Shown: piece after piece, positions 26,203 through 35,132 of the stretch
Numbering within the stretch: the stretch's first letter is position 1
How the letters are laid out: every line of letters starts with the position of its first letter
Source: an uncultured Anaerolineae bacterium
GTDB lineage: Bacteria > Chloroflexota > Anaerolineae > Aggregatilineales > Phototrophicaceae
Length of the DNA: 64,000 bases
Direction: 5' to 3'
Assembly (NCBI GenBank): GCA_934216615.1
Contig: CAKQCB010000006.1
Location: forward strand, 124,001-188,000
Translations under genes and position numbers: made by a program
Notes under the pieces: generated by a model
What the model was told of the DNA's origin: nothing
Database searches by the model: none
Seen by the model: only the letters and a program-made list of their open reading frames with translations

Positions 26203-27642
26203 ATGTCACAGTCCTTACCATCACCTTCGGTTGACTTTTCGGAATGGTATAACGATATTGTATACCGCGCAGAACTGGTCTCTTTGTCGCCAGTACGTGG
26301 CTGCCCGATCATTCGACCTTATGCGTACGAGATCTGGGAAAACCTACGTACTGCTTTAAACACGCGCTTTAAAGCGACAGGGCATGAAAATGCTTATTTT
26401 CCCTTGTTCATTCCTAAGAGCTATCTTGAACGTGAAGCCGAACACGTCGAAGGGTTCAGCCCTGAATTAGCCGTTGTGACCATCGGCGGGGGGAAAGAAT
26501 TAGAAGAACCCTATGTCGTTCGGCCTACGTCTGAAACGATCATTGGCGAAGCCATGTCGAACTGGATTCAGTCCTACCGCGACCTGCCTTTGCTTCTCAA
26601 CCAATGGGCGAATGTCGTCCGTTGGGAATTGCGCACACGTCCATTTTTGCGCACGACTGAATTTTTGTGGCAAGAAGGGCATACGGCTCATGCGAACGAA
26701 GCTGAAGCCGAAGCGGAAACTTTGCAAATGTTGGATGTCTATGCTGACGTCGTGATCAACGAGGCGGCGATCCCTGTCATCAAGGGGCAAAAGAGCGAGA
26801 GCGAACGTTTTGCGGGCGCTTTACGCACGTATACCATTGAAGGCATGATGGGCGATAAGAAGGCGCTGCAAAGTGGCACCAGTCATAACTTGGGCCAAAA
26901 CTTCGCGAAGGCGTTTAACATCCAGTTCTTGGATGAGAACAATACACAACAAACTTGCTGGACGACCTCATGGGGTTTTAGCACCCGTGTGATCGGCGCC
27001 ATCATCATGACGCATGGCGACGAAAAAGGCTTGAGATTGCCTCCTCGTTTGGCGACTTATCAGATTGTGATTGTGCCTATCTACAAGACCGACGAAGAAA
27101 AATCAGTCGTCTTGGAACGGGCGCATGCCTTGAAGAAAGAATTGATGTCTGCTGGCTTGCGCGTCAAGTTAGATGATCGTGATGGGTTAACCCCTGGCTA
27201 TAAGTTCAATGACTGGGAAATGCGCGGTGTGCCCGTTCGTTTAGAGCTTGGCCCTCGCGATGTTCAAAATGGTTCCGTTGTGGCGGGTCGTCGTGATATG
27301 CCGGGCAAAGAAGGCAAGCAGTTCTTCCAAATGGAAACGGTTGTCACACAAGTTCGCGAATTATTAGATGCGATTCACTATAACATGCTCGACCAAGCGA
27401 CCAAATTCCGTGATGCCAATATCTTCGACGTGAAAAATTACGATGAACTGAAGGGTGTCATTGAGCAGGGTGGTTTTGCACGTGGTTGGTGGGTGGAAGA
27501 TGCCCAGTTAGAAGCTCAAATTAAAGCGGAAACAGGCGCAACCCATCGTTGTTATCCCTTTGATCAACCTGAAGGTGAAGGCAATTGTTTCATGTCAGGC
27601 CGTAAGAGCAACCGTGTCGCCCTGTTTGCGAAGGCGTACTAA
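26203..27642 (+). CDS. proS: Prolyl-tRNA synthetase, archaeal/eukaryotic type
   Basis: Class II synthetase charging tRNA-Pro, 479 residues. It is the short form without the bacterial editing insert: motif 2 (RTRPFLRTTEFLWQEGHTAH) follows quickly on RPTSETIIGEAM, motif 3 is in WGFSTRVIGAIIMTHGD, then the anticodon-binding domain (QIVIVPIYKTDEE, VKLDDRDGLTPGYKFNDWEMRGVPVR) and the C-terminal domain typical of type-3 ProS ending in SNRVALFAKAY. Proofreading against Ala-tRNA-Pro, if present, would need a separate protein. Single gene with its own terminator. Confidence 0.95.
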   Translation: MSQSLPSPSVDFSEWYNDIVYRAELVSLSPVRGCPIIRPYAYEIWENLRTALNTRFKATGHENAYFPLFIPKSYLEREAEHVEGFSPELAVVTIGGGKELEEPYVVRPTSETIIGEAMSNWIQSYRDLPLLLNQWANVVRWELRTRPFLRTTEFLWQEGHTAHANEAEAEAETLQMLDVYADVVINEAAIPVIKGQKSESERFAGALRTYTIEGMMGDKKALQSGTSHNLGQNFAKAFNIQFLDENNTQQTCWTTSWGFSTRVIGAIIMTHGDEKGLRLPPRLATYQIVIVPIYKTDEEKSVVLERAHALKKELMSAGLRVKLDDRDGLTPGYKFNDWEMRGVPVRLELGPRDVQNGSVVAGRRDMPGKEGKQFFQMETVVTQVRELLDAIHYNMLDQATKFRDANIFDVKNYDELKGVIEQGGFARGWWVEDAQLEAQIKAETGATHRCYPFDQPEGEGNCFMSGRKSNRVALFAKAY

Positions 27643-27680
27643 AAAAACGTATCACGCATTGTAATCGATCATTTTTCTTT

Positions 27681-27718
27681 AAAGCCAGTTGTGCTATCGG
27701 CACAGCTGGTTTTTATTT
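27681..27718 (+). terminator. Intrinsic terminator after proS
   Basis: About 12-bp stem with one G-U pair (AGCCAGTTGTGC with GCACAGCTGGTT) around a short loop, then TTTTTATTTG. Confidence 0.85.
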
Positions 27719-28070
27719 GCAGTTTCACGATTTGTAAAGAGATTATTTAGAAGAAAAGTGCGACTGATAATATGGATGGGTATGGAAAATACAGGTTTTA
27801 CAAGCTGAAAAGACCGTGAATTTCACATAGGTCGCCGTTTTATGGGTGCATAAACGATATAATATGTGGATAAATAAAAATTTACTTTTTTTATAAATTT
27901 ATTTTTAGGGATATTTTGAGAGAAGATTATTATTTTTTATGTCATTTTCTCGTGTTTAGACGCTTATTGAGGCCTTCATCAGCGTGTAGATATTAATTCT
28001 ATAAATGGCGATTCCCCATAAAATAGAGATGAAAGTCAAACTCTTTCAAATGTTAAATATTGGAGAATCC
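27719..28070. other. AT-rich intergenic region before the Ig-like protein
   Basis: About 350 bases, noticeably AT-richer than its surroundings. A TATAAT at 27858-27863 could be a -10 for the next gene, without a convincing -35. No gene or strong structure seen. Confidence 0.5.
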
Positions 28071-29549
28071 ATGAAGCTCAATATTAAGTATAAATTTGTA
28101 AGCGTCTTATTCATCTTTGTTGCGATGCTTAGCATGAGTGTTTCAGTTTATGCAGCACATTCGGTTTCTTACCCAGGTGATCCAAATTGGAGCCCAAATA
28201 ATCCAGCAGATATTACCTATTCGACTGAAATGGGTGACCCCACTGGCTCTGGTGCAGGAGCTTTACGATTTGCCAATACCAATAACTCTCAACGAATGTC
28301 AGGCATGTCTATTCTTCCGACTGGAACATCAATAGCATCTATTTCAGAAATTCGCTATTGGGCAGCAATCCCTGCTGGACAGACGGCACGCTCATTTGTA
28401 ATTGCAATCCATATTCCAATCTCAGATGATAACGGCAGGTCTACAACAATTGTTTACGAACCAGCATATACTTACGGGGGCAATCCCCTTACCCCCGGCA
28501 CTTGGCGCGAATTTGTCATCACCTCAAGTATTGAAGGGTGGTGGCACTCCCCCATCGTAAATTCGATGATTTGTACTGTGGGGTATTCAGGAAGTGCATA
28601 TAACCCATGTACGTTGGCTGAAGTAGCTACAACATTTGCTAACCCAGTAGTAAGTGGGCCTATACGTCTACAAGCTGGGAGCGGGTGGACTGGAAGCCCA
28701 GAAATCTATTTTGCTGATCACTTAAGCGTCACTTTTGGGGGGGTAACGAACAGTGTCGATTTTGAACCTGGGACTGCCCCAACTATTAGTGGCCCTGCAA
28801 GTGAAACCATCAATGTAGGGTCGGGGGTAGCATCCACATTTACCGCAACAGGTATGCCTGCACCTACCTTGTCTGTCGATATCACACCACCCGGGCTAAC
28901 GTTTAACCCTGCGACTGGAAGCTTTACAGGAACAGCATCGACGGCTGCGGTCTATACCATCACACTGACCGCTGCAAACGGCGTCAGCCCTAATGCAACC
29001 CATACCTTTACATTGACGGTTGAGGCTCTTCCTGTTACCCCTGAAGTAACACCCGAAGTGACCCCTGAGATTACGCCGGAAGTGACGCTCACAGTCACAA
29101 CACCGCCTGTTGTGATTGTTCCTACCGTGCCACCTCCACCTGCCTGTGAAGAAAGCATTAACGATCCTGAAAGCAGTATGTTATTCTTCCAACTGACCGA
29201 TGCAAACGGCGACCCTGTACGCTGTCAAATCTTCGTACGCAACTCTTCCTATATGTATTATCGTGGGCAACAATTGACCTCGCTGGCGAACGTTGGGATT
29301 GAAGGCGTAGATGATTTAGGCATCATCCAAGCGGTAGATTTATTCAGCCCGATTGGGAAGACACAATTCCAAGGTGGGATCGTAGCTTGCTTGCGTGGGG
29401 AAGGGACGATGATCTATCTCAATGCCAACAACGCGCCCCGTCATGCAGAAATTGTGGGAACGTATACGATCCCCGAATTCCCCAACTTCACCTGTTTAAC
29501 CCTCTTTGAACCAGGTTCGTTAGTGTTGGTGCGTAACACCCCGAACTAA
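28071..29549 (+). CDS. Secreted protein with putative Ig domain and Thr/Pro/Glu linker
   Basis: A 492-residue exported protein of unknown role. Signal peptide (FKYKF-like basic start, LFIFVAMLSMSVSVYA, cleavage before AHS). Residues about 25-225 form a beta-rich domain. Then comes a He_PIG-type Ig domain (GPASETINVGSG, PPGLTFNPATGSFTGT, AVYTITLTAANG), a VTPEVTPEITPEV repeat linker, and a C-terminal domain of about 130 residues with paired cysteines that I do not recognise. I chose the ATG at 28071 with GGAG six bases upstream over an in-frame ATG at 28005. It stands alone between two terminators. Confidence 0.75.
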   Translation: MKLNIKYKFVSVLFIFVAMLSMSVSVYAAHSVSYPGDPNWSPNNPADITYSTEMGDPTGSGAGALRFANTNNSQRMSGMSILPTGTSIASISEIRYWAAIPAGQTARSFVIAIHIPISDDNGRSTTIVYEPAYTYGGNPLTPGTWREFVITSSIEGWWHSPIVNSMICTVGYSGSAYNPCTLAEVATTFANPVVSGPIRLQAGSGWTGSPEIYFADHLSVTFGGVTNSVDFEPGTAPTISGPASETINVGSGVASTFTATGMPAPTLSVDITPPGLTFNPATGSFTGTASTAAVYTITLTAANGVSPNATHTFTLTVEALPVTPEVTPEVTPEITPEVTLTVTTPPVVIVPTVPPPPACEESINDPESSMLFFQLTDANGDPVRCQIFVRNSSYMYYRGQQLTSLANVGIEGVDDLGIIQAVDLFSPIGKTQFQGGIVACLRGEGTMIYLNANNAPRHAEIVGTYTIPEFPNFTCLTLFEPGSLVLVRNTPN

Positions 29550-29572
29550 GTCAAAAGAATCATTGAGACAAA

Positions 29573-29606
29573 AAGCCCTCTGACAATGTCAGAGGGCTTC
29601 TAATTT
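29573..29606 (+). terminator. Intrinsic terminator after the Ig-like protein
   Basis: 12-bp perfect stem (29573-29584 AAGCCCTCTGAC with 29588-29599), 3-base loop, followed by TCTAATTTAT. It can act in both directions. Confidence 0.85.
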
Positions 29607-29982
29607 ATGACATCAACAAACTGAAAGAATGAATTTTAACTCAATTTAAAAAGTAATTAGAATTTAGTCGCAACCAATAAGCGAGTTCATTGTATACTAC
29701 ATTGGAAAATATCGGCGTGAATAAGCGCCCTCTTGTTGAAAAATACTAATTATCAGGACAATATTTCGAATGAGTGTACGCTTGAACAGTCCCATCCCGT
29801 TTGTTACAATATTCTCAAACAAATATGATTCTGTGTTAAAAGAATCACCCTGTATTTGCCAAGTTTTCACCAGACTATTTTTGTAATTAAAGATGTGTCA
29901 TTGCCTGTGTTGGTAACAGCAGTTTCATCATCGGCTGTACAGGCACAAGGTGTTTACTTATGCGTTTAAGATTCGGGTGAAT
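29607..29982 (+). other. Leader region of the NYN gene with a nested hairpin
   Basis: About 375 bases without a gene. A nested stem lies at 29902-29945: TGCCTGT pairs with ACAGGCA (29939-29945), and inside it ACAGC (29916-29920) pairs with GCTGT (29934-29938). It sits directly before the translation start and may influence it. No clear promoter consensus. Confidence 0.45.
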
Positions 29983-32142
29983 ATGGCAGCCTATTTAATT
30001 GTTGATGTAGATGATTTATTACAACATTTTCGCTTACGTGGCACTCCAATGGATGCCCAAGCAGTACAAGAACTTGCTGTTGGCCTACGGGCAGGTGCAG
30101 CCTTAGTTTCTGGCTTGGCTTCCTTCGATAAACTCAGAGCGATTGCCGCCGCGAATTGGCAGAACCACGTTGATACACCTTCGCGAGGGCGCCCTGTTGC
30201 GGATGCGCGTTATATCTTCAAAACAGCGGGTTATGACCTCTTTGATGCCGAACAAGAAGGGCTTGTTGAAGGGTTAATCACCACTTATTTTGCAAATGAC
30301 CCCGAACCCATTGATGAACTCATTCTCGCCACAACCAGCCCTGAACTGATCAACTTAATTCGCCGTGTGAAGTTACCGCGTCGCGCTCGTATTCGGATGT
30401 GGGGCGCAGAGAACATTCTTGAGGGGACTGAATTTGCGGAAGAAGTCATCTTCCAACCCCTGAATACCTTACTGGGTATTCAACAAACCAAAAATGTCGC
30501 CATTTATATTGACTTTGAAAATATCGCGATCAGTCTGAATGAACAGGGGTATACAGTCAACCTTGATCAATTGATCGAAAGTTTTCAACGACAGGGTAAG
30601 GCACACGGTCAAATTGTGAAGATCGCCGCGTATGCTCCTTGGGGTCAGCGCGGAAGTTTACCGCCTTTGGTTGACCAAACCGGACGTGAAGTTGCGGACG
30701 ATGCTCCTAGTCGTTTAGCGATGGCAAATATTGATCCGGTCTTCAACCTACCCGGAAAAAACAGCGCGGATATGCGCATCGCCAAAGATGTCATTACGGA
30801 TTCGAGCCATTCCGACTCTGCGGATGTTTACATTGTTGCCAGTGGTGACCGTGACTTTAACGATGCCATCCAGCAGTTACGTCGCCGTAACAAAACGGTG
30901 ATCTTGTGGGCGGTACGCGGAAGTGTCAGCCGTCAGTTGGAGAGCAATCCCAATATCATCATTGAATACGTGGAAGATTTCACCAATCTTCAAACGCATC
31001 AGATGCTTCACTTTGCGTCGTTAAATGCGGCTGAATCCAGCGATGTCATGGGCTTCACACCGTCTCAATGGTCGAGTGTGATTTTGCAATTTGACCGCAT
31101 GACTCAAACCGCGACTACTAAGACCGTCACGCGCAATAAATTGATCGAACAACTCTTAGATGTTGGGGCAGTGGTATCTAAAGCGCGTGGTGAAGATTTG
31201 GTCACCCAAGCGATTTCGTTGGGCATCCTGTTACAATCCAGCGCGACACGCCTCTCTTTAGATGAGACGCACCCCGTCGTCGATAAAACACGTCTCATCC
31301 GTGACCGCGTGGTGGTGCGTGTCTTGAATACGCTCACCGTGCGTGATTGGGAATATGTCAATTACGGGTTCTTGCTCAAGGGCTTGTCGATGGAGCGTGA
31401 CCTCGACTTGCCGGGCATGAATTACAGCGATCAATGGCGCTCAGACTGGATCGACTGTCTTGTGCGCGAACATATTCTACAGCGCGATCTCGTCCCGCAT
31501 CGTCATAACCCAGATGACCTCGTTCCTGTGATCAAGTTACGCGATGATTATGAAGTCCCTACGGTGGAAGATTTAGCTTCACAACAGCCAATTCGTGAGA
31601 GTTGGGGCGGTATCACGCTGGACGAACTTGAACGTATGGAGCCGGAAACAGCGGATATGGTACGACGGGTCATCGTCAGTGTGGATCAATTCACATCATT
31701 TCGTGGGTTTACGTGGTGTCCACTCGGAAGCCTGCATAAGCGCCTTCGTAATTTTGATCGTGGGATGTCTTTCCAACGTTCGGTTGAGTACATCAGCGAA
31801 AACGGTGGGGCAGTCGTTCAGGAATATCCTAACCCGCAAAGTGAATTTTTCACCAAAGGTATTTCACTCTTACGCAACTCCGAAATGACCTTAACTATCC
31901 TTGAAGAACGGGATACGTTCATTCATGTACTGCTGGCGCTATACACACAGAACATCGCCATTACCGAACAGAGTTTGATGTCATTAGACCCCAAACGTCA
32001 GAATCTCGGGTTGTGGATTTCGATCATGGAAACTGAGAATATCCTTAATCCTGTACCGGGACGGCCTGGGCAATACAGCCTGTTTAGAACGCATCACAGC
32101 GTGTCTTTAGTCGCTGACAAAGACGACGAAAACAAGAAATAA
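29983..32142 (+). CDS. NYN-domain (PIN-like) putative ribonuclease, two-domain
   Basis: A 719-residue cytoplasmic protein. Residues about 170-340 form a NYN domain (PIN-fold, LabA/DUF88 group): IYIDFENIAISL with Asp177, SADMRIAKDVI, and the active-site VASGDRDFNDAI with Asp289 and Asp291. Most NYN proteins with these acids are metal-dependent RNases. The first 150 residues look like a second, worn NYN fold (YLIVDVDDLLQHFR), with TTSPEL in place of the acidic SGDxDF motif. The last 370 residues contain winged-helix-like segments, possibly RNA-binding. An in-frame GTG at 29950 is possible. Located just before rpsO and pnp. Confidence 0.75.
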   Translation: MAAYLIVDVDDLLQHFRLRGTPMDAQAVQELAVGLRAGAALVSGLASFDKLRAIAAANWQNHVDTPSRGRPVADARYIFKTAGYDLFDAEQEGLVEGLITTYFANDPEPIDELILATTSPELINLIRRVKLPRRARIRMWGAENILEGTEFAEEVIFQPLNTLLGIQQTKNVAIYIDFENIAISLNEQGYTVNLDQLIESFQRQGKAHGQIVKIAAYAPWGQRGSLPPLVDQTGREVADDAPSRLAMANIDPVFNLPGKNSADMRIAKDVITDSSHSDSADVYIVASGDRDFNDAIQQLRRRNKTVILWAVRGSVSRQLESNPNIIIEYVEDFTNLQTHQMLHFASLNAAESSDVMGFTPSQWSSVILQFDRMTQTATTKTVTRNKLIEQLLDVGAVVSKARGEDLVTQAISLGILLQSSATRLSLDETHPVVDKTRLIRDRVVVRVLNTLTVRDWEYVNYGFLLKGLSMERDLDLPGMNYSDQWRSDWIDCLVREHILQRDLVPHRHNPDDLVPVIKLRDDYEVPTVEDLASQQPIRESWGGITLDELERMEPETADMVRRVIVSVDQFTSFRGFTWCPLGSLHKRLRNFDRGMSFQRSVEYISENGGAVVQEYPNPQSEFFTKGISLLRNSEMTLTILEERDTFIHVLLALYTQNIAITEQSLMSLDPKRQNLGLWISIMETENILNPVPGRPGQYSLFRTHHSVSLVADKDDENKK

Positions 32143-32144
32143 AT

Positions 32145-32180
32145 CCAAAGAGGCACAATTGCACATTTAATCCTCTTTGG
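32145..32180 (+). repeat. Inverted repeat overlapping the rpsO promoter
   Basis: CCAAAGAGG (32145-32153) and CCTCTTTGG (32172-32180) begin two bases past the NYN stop and end one base before the -10 hexamer. It could be an operator or a weak 3'-end hairpin; no U-tract. Confidence 0.5.
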
Positions 32181-32186
32181 TATAAT
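32159..32186 (+). promoter_or_regulatory. Promoter of rpsO (extended -10)
   Basis: TTGCAC at 32159-32164, 16-bp spacer, consensus TATAAT at 32181-32186 directly preceded by TGG. The best promoter match in the window. Leader of about 65 bases to rpsO. Confidence 0.7.
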
Positions 32187-32260
32187 GACTTTTAATGTAT
32201 TTTGACCGACAGGCTGGTTCGGCCTGTTTGGTGTCTAGCCATGAAAGGCAATTTAGAACC

Positions 32261-32530
32261 ATGCCACTGTTAAAAAATGAAAAAGAAGAAATTGTTGGGA
32301 ATTTTGGCCGTCACGATGGTGACACTGGCTCACCAGAAGTGCAAATTGCACTCTTGACCCAACGTATTTCTCAATTGACCGACCATCTGAAGGCTCACAA
32401 ACAAGATCAAACTTCTCGTCGTGGTTTGTTCAAGTTAGTCGGTCAACGTCGTCGTCACTTGCGCTATTTAAGCCGTAAGGACCCCGCCGCTTACCGCGCC
32501 ATTTTGGAAAAGCTGGGACTGCGCCGCTAG
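32261..32530 (+). CDS. rpsO: 30S ribosomal protein S15
   Basis: Primary 16S rRNA-binding protein of the 30S platform, 89 residues, the normal family length from the ATG at 32261 ([10 protein letters not shown]). Signature: [51 protein letters not shown]. The open frame continues upstream to 32195, but those residues are not S15. Next to pnp, as in many bacteria, but a terminator separates the two. Confidence 0.97.
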   Translation: MPLLKNEKEEIVGNFGRHDGDTGSPEVQIALLTQRISQLTDHLKAHKQDQTSRRGLFKLVGQRRRHLRYLSRKDPAAYRAILEKLGLRR

Positions 32531-32621
32531 TGATGTTTTATGCTGTTTCTTCACTTTTTACTGATACGCATTGGGATAGCGAGAACAGCATCTGTTTTTT
32601 AACGCAGTTTATTTTTATCAA

Positions 32622-32630
32622 TGGTAAAAT
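32622..32630 (+). promoter_or_regulatory. Extended -10 motif upstream of pnp
   Basis: TGG plus TAAAAT (32625-32630) directly before the rpsO terminator stem. It has no -35, and a transcript from here would immediately include the terminator hairpin, so its role is doubtful. Confidence 0.25.
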
Positions 32631-32632
32631 GG

Positions 32633-32666
32633 AGATCAGAGGGCTGACCCTCTGATCTTTTTTTTA
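32633..32666 (+). terminator. Intrinsic terminator after rpsO
   Basis: 11-bp perfect stem (32633-32643 AGATCAGAGGG with 32648-32658), 4-base loop, followed by TTTTTTTT. Confidence 0.92.
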
Positions 32667-32681
32667 TAACCAAGAAGCGGT

Positions 32682-32746
32682 CTGGTACAGGTATTGGAGC
32701 CTGCATCACAACAATTTGTGGGATAGGCTCCAGTTCCTGACACCAG
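32682..32746 (+). promoter_or_regulatory. Long stem-loop in the pnp leader
   Basis: Three nested arms: CTGGTACAGG (32682-32691) with CCTGACACCAG (32736-32746, one bulge), TGGAGCCT (32695-32702) with AGGCTCCA (32725-32732), and CACAA with TTGTG around the loop. It lies between the rpsO terminator and the pnp ribosome binding site. In E. coli a pnp leader hairpin is cut by RNase III as the basis of PNPase autoregulation; a similar role here is inference. Confidence 0.65.
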
Positions 32747-32778
32747 GCAAATTTATCTCATCATTCTGGAGGAATGGA

Positions 32779-35028
32779 ATGACAGAAATACAAACCCCTA
32801 TGGGGATCGTCCATCGGTATAAAGCGATGGTAGGTAATGATGAAGTGATTATTGAAACGGGCCGTTTCGCTGAACAAGCGGGTGGCGCTGTCACGGTGCA
32901 AGTTGGCGAAACGGTGGTTTTCGCAACCGCAACGATGAGCAAGACAGCACGCGAAGGGATTGATTTCTTCCCTTTGAGCGTTGATTACGAAGAAAAGTTA
33001 TATGCTGCAGGTCGTATTCCGGGTAGCTTCTTCCGTCGTGAAGGTCGTCCCTCTGAAGGGGCTATCCTCACTTCGCGCGTGGTAGACCGTCCATTACGTC
33101 CTTTGTTTCCTGAAGGGATGCGTAACGAAGTTCAGATCATTCTGAGCGCGTTCAGCCATGACCAAGAACATCACGTGGATATGATCGGCGTCATCGCCGC
33201 AAGCACGGCGTTGATGATTTCCAACGTCCCTTGGAATGGACCTGTAGCGGCTGTTCGTGTGGGCTTTATTGATGGGGAATTGGTTGTGAACCCCACCCAT
33301 CCACAAATGGAAAACAGCACGCTTGACCTGCGCGTTGCAGGGACAGCCGAAGCCATCAATATGGTGGAATGTGCCGCGAGCGAAATTGACGAAGAAACCA
33401 TGCTCAAGGCGTTGAAACTTGCGCATGATTCGATGCAAGAAGTGATCGCCCTGCAAAAGCAGATGCAAGCCGAAATTGGGAAAGAAAAAGCGTCTTATAT
33501 TGATGGCTCTGTCGCCTCAGATATCGCGGCTGAAGTTGCATCTAAATTCCAAGCACGTTTGCGCGAAGTGATCGTGAACACAACCGACCGCGCAGGTCGT
33601 AACGAAGCGTTGGACGCTTTACGCGCCGAACTGCGCGAAGATTATGAATCTCGCATGGCAGCCGACCCTGTCGCCGCCTTGATCATCAAACCTAGCGCGT
33701 TACACACGGCGTTTGAAGATTTGGTCGCTTTTGAAGTGCGTCGTCGTATTTTGGAAGACGGCGTGCGTCCTGATGGGCGTGATTATGTGTCAATTCGTCC
33801 ACTGGCGGCGGAAGTTGGCCTCGTCCCACGTGTGCATGGTTCGGGTGTGTTCAAACGTGGGCAAACCCAAGTGTTGACCTTCACCACGTTAGGCACCCCG
33901 CGCGATTCGCTCATTATGGATGGCGTGAGTCCCGAAGAAAACAAGCGTTATATGCACCACTATAACTTCCCACCTTATAGCACAGGGGAAGCCTATCCAT
34001 TACGTGGGCCAAAACGTCGCGAAATTGGACACGGTGCGTTGGCAGAAGCTGCTTTGCGCTCGATGATCCCTGATGAAGATACCTTCCCCTACACCATTCG
34101 TTTGGTGAGCGAAGTCGTCAGCTCGAACGGGAGTACGTCGATGGCGAGCGTTTGCGCCAGCACCCTATCCTTGATGGATGCGGGCGTTCCGATCAAAGCC
34201 CCTGTCGGCGGTATTGCGATGGGTTTGATCAAGGAAGGCGAACGCTATGCAGTTTTGACCGATATCCAAGGCTTGGAAGATCATATCGGCGATATGGACT
34301 TCAAAGTAGCGGGGACGGCGAACGGTATCACCGCTCTGCAAATGGATATTAAGATCACCGGCGTTTCTGATGCGATTATGGCGCAGGCTTTAGAGCAAGC
34401 GCGCATCGCCCGTATGCAAGTGTTGGATGTGATCTTGTCGGCCATTAGCGAACCGCGCAAAGAACTGAGCGCGTATGCCCCGCGTATGGAAACCATCAAG
34501 ATTAACCCCGACAAGATTGGCGCTGTGATTGGGCCAGGTGGTAAGACCATCCGCAGTATCCAAGACCGCACAGGTGTGAAGATCGACATCGAAGAAGACG
34601 GTACCGTGTTTGTTGCGGGCGCGGATGGTAACTCTGTCGCGCAGGCAATGAACGAAATTCGCGGGATGACCGAAGATGCTGAAGTGGGCCGTACTTATAC
34701 GGGTAAAGTTGTGCGCATCGAACCGTATGGCGTTTTTGTCGAGTTTATGCCCGGCAAAGATGGCTTGGTGCACATCTCTCAACTTTCAGATCGTCGTGTT
34801 GAAAAACCTGAAGATGAAGTCAGCTTAGGCGACGAAATCATGGTCATGGTCACCGACGTTGGCCCTGATGGTAAAGTTCGCTTAAGCCGTCAAGCCGTCT
34901 TGGAAGGGTGGACTGCTGAAGAAGCGCGCTCGCGTGATCGTCGCCCACCGGGTGGCGGCGGGGGCGGGGATCGTAACCGCGGTGGGGGTGATCGCAACCG
35001 TAATGGTGGTGGCCGTCCGCGTAATTAA
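32779..35028 (+). CDS. pnp: Polyribonucleotide nucleotidyltransferase (PNPase)
   Basis: Phosphorolytic 3'-5' exoribonuclease, trimeric, part of RNA degradation. 749 residues from the ATG at 32779, which has GGAGG six bases upstream. Order: RNase PH domain 1 (ETGRFAEQAGGAV, AGRIPGSFFRREGRPSE), helical linker, RNase PH domain 2 (PRVHGSGVFKRGQTQVLT, GVPIKAPVGGIAMGLI), KH domain (KIGAVIGPGGKTIRSIQ), S1 domain (GKVVRIEPYGVFVEF, DGLVHISQLS), and a Gly/Arg/Asn-rich tail of about 30 residues. Confidence 0.97.
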   Translation: MTEIQTPMGIVHRYKAMVGNDEVIIETGRFAEQAGGAVTVQVGETVVFATATMSKTAREGIDFFPLSVDYEEKLYAAGRIPGSFFRREGRPSEGAILTSRVVDRPLRPLFPEGMRNEVQIILSAFSHDQEHHVDMIGVIAASTALMISNVPWNGPVAAVRVGFIDGELVVNPTHPQMENSTLDLRVAGTAEAINMVECAASEIDEETMLKALKLAHDSMQEVIALQKQMQAEIGKEKASYIDGSVASDIAAEVASKFQARLREVIVNTTDRAGRNEALDALRAELREDYESRMAADPVAALIIKPSALHTAFEDLVAFEVRRRILEDGVRPDGRDYVSIRPLAAEVGLVPRVHGSGVFKRGQTQVLTFTTLGTPRDSLIMDGVSPEENKRYMHHYNFPPYSTGEAYPLRGPKRREIGHGALAEAALRSMIPDEDTFPYTIRLVSEVVSSNGSTSMASVCASTLSLMDAGVPIKAPVGGIAMGLIKEGERYAVLTDIQGLEDHIGDMDFKVAGTANGITALQMDIKITGVSDAIMAQALEQARIARMQVLDVILSAISEPRKELSAYAPRMETIKINPDKIGAVIGPGGKTIRSIQDRTGVKIDIEEDGTVFVAGADGNSVAQAMNEIRGMTEDAEVGRTYTGKVVRIEPYGVFVEFMPGKDGLVHISQLSDRRVEKPEDEVSLGDEIMVMVTDVGPDGKVRLSRQAVLEGWTAEEARSRDRRPPGGGGGGDRNRGGGDRNRNGGGRPRN

Positions 35029-35041
35029 TACGTAAATACTC

Positions 35042-35077
35042 AAACGCGCATCATGAAACATTTATGATGCGCGTTTT
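35042..35077 (+). terminator. Intrinsic terminator after pnp
   Basis: 13-bp perfect stem (35042-35054 AAACGCGCATCAT with 35064-35076), 9-base loop; the 3' arm ends in TTTT. Confidence 0.85.
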
Positions 35078-35132
35078 ATATTATGGTAAATTTGAAAGTA
35101 TAACTTATTGATTATTTCCCTAAGGTATATAG

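Noticed and set aside
29041..29090. Repeat array in the secreted protein gene
   Set aside because: It is the coding repeat of the TPEV linker, not an independent DNA repeat.
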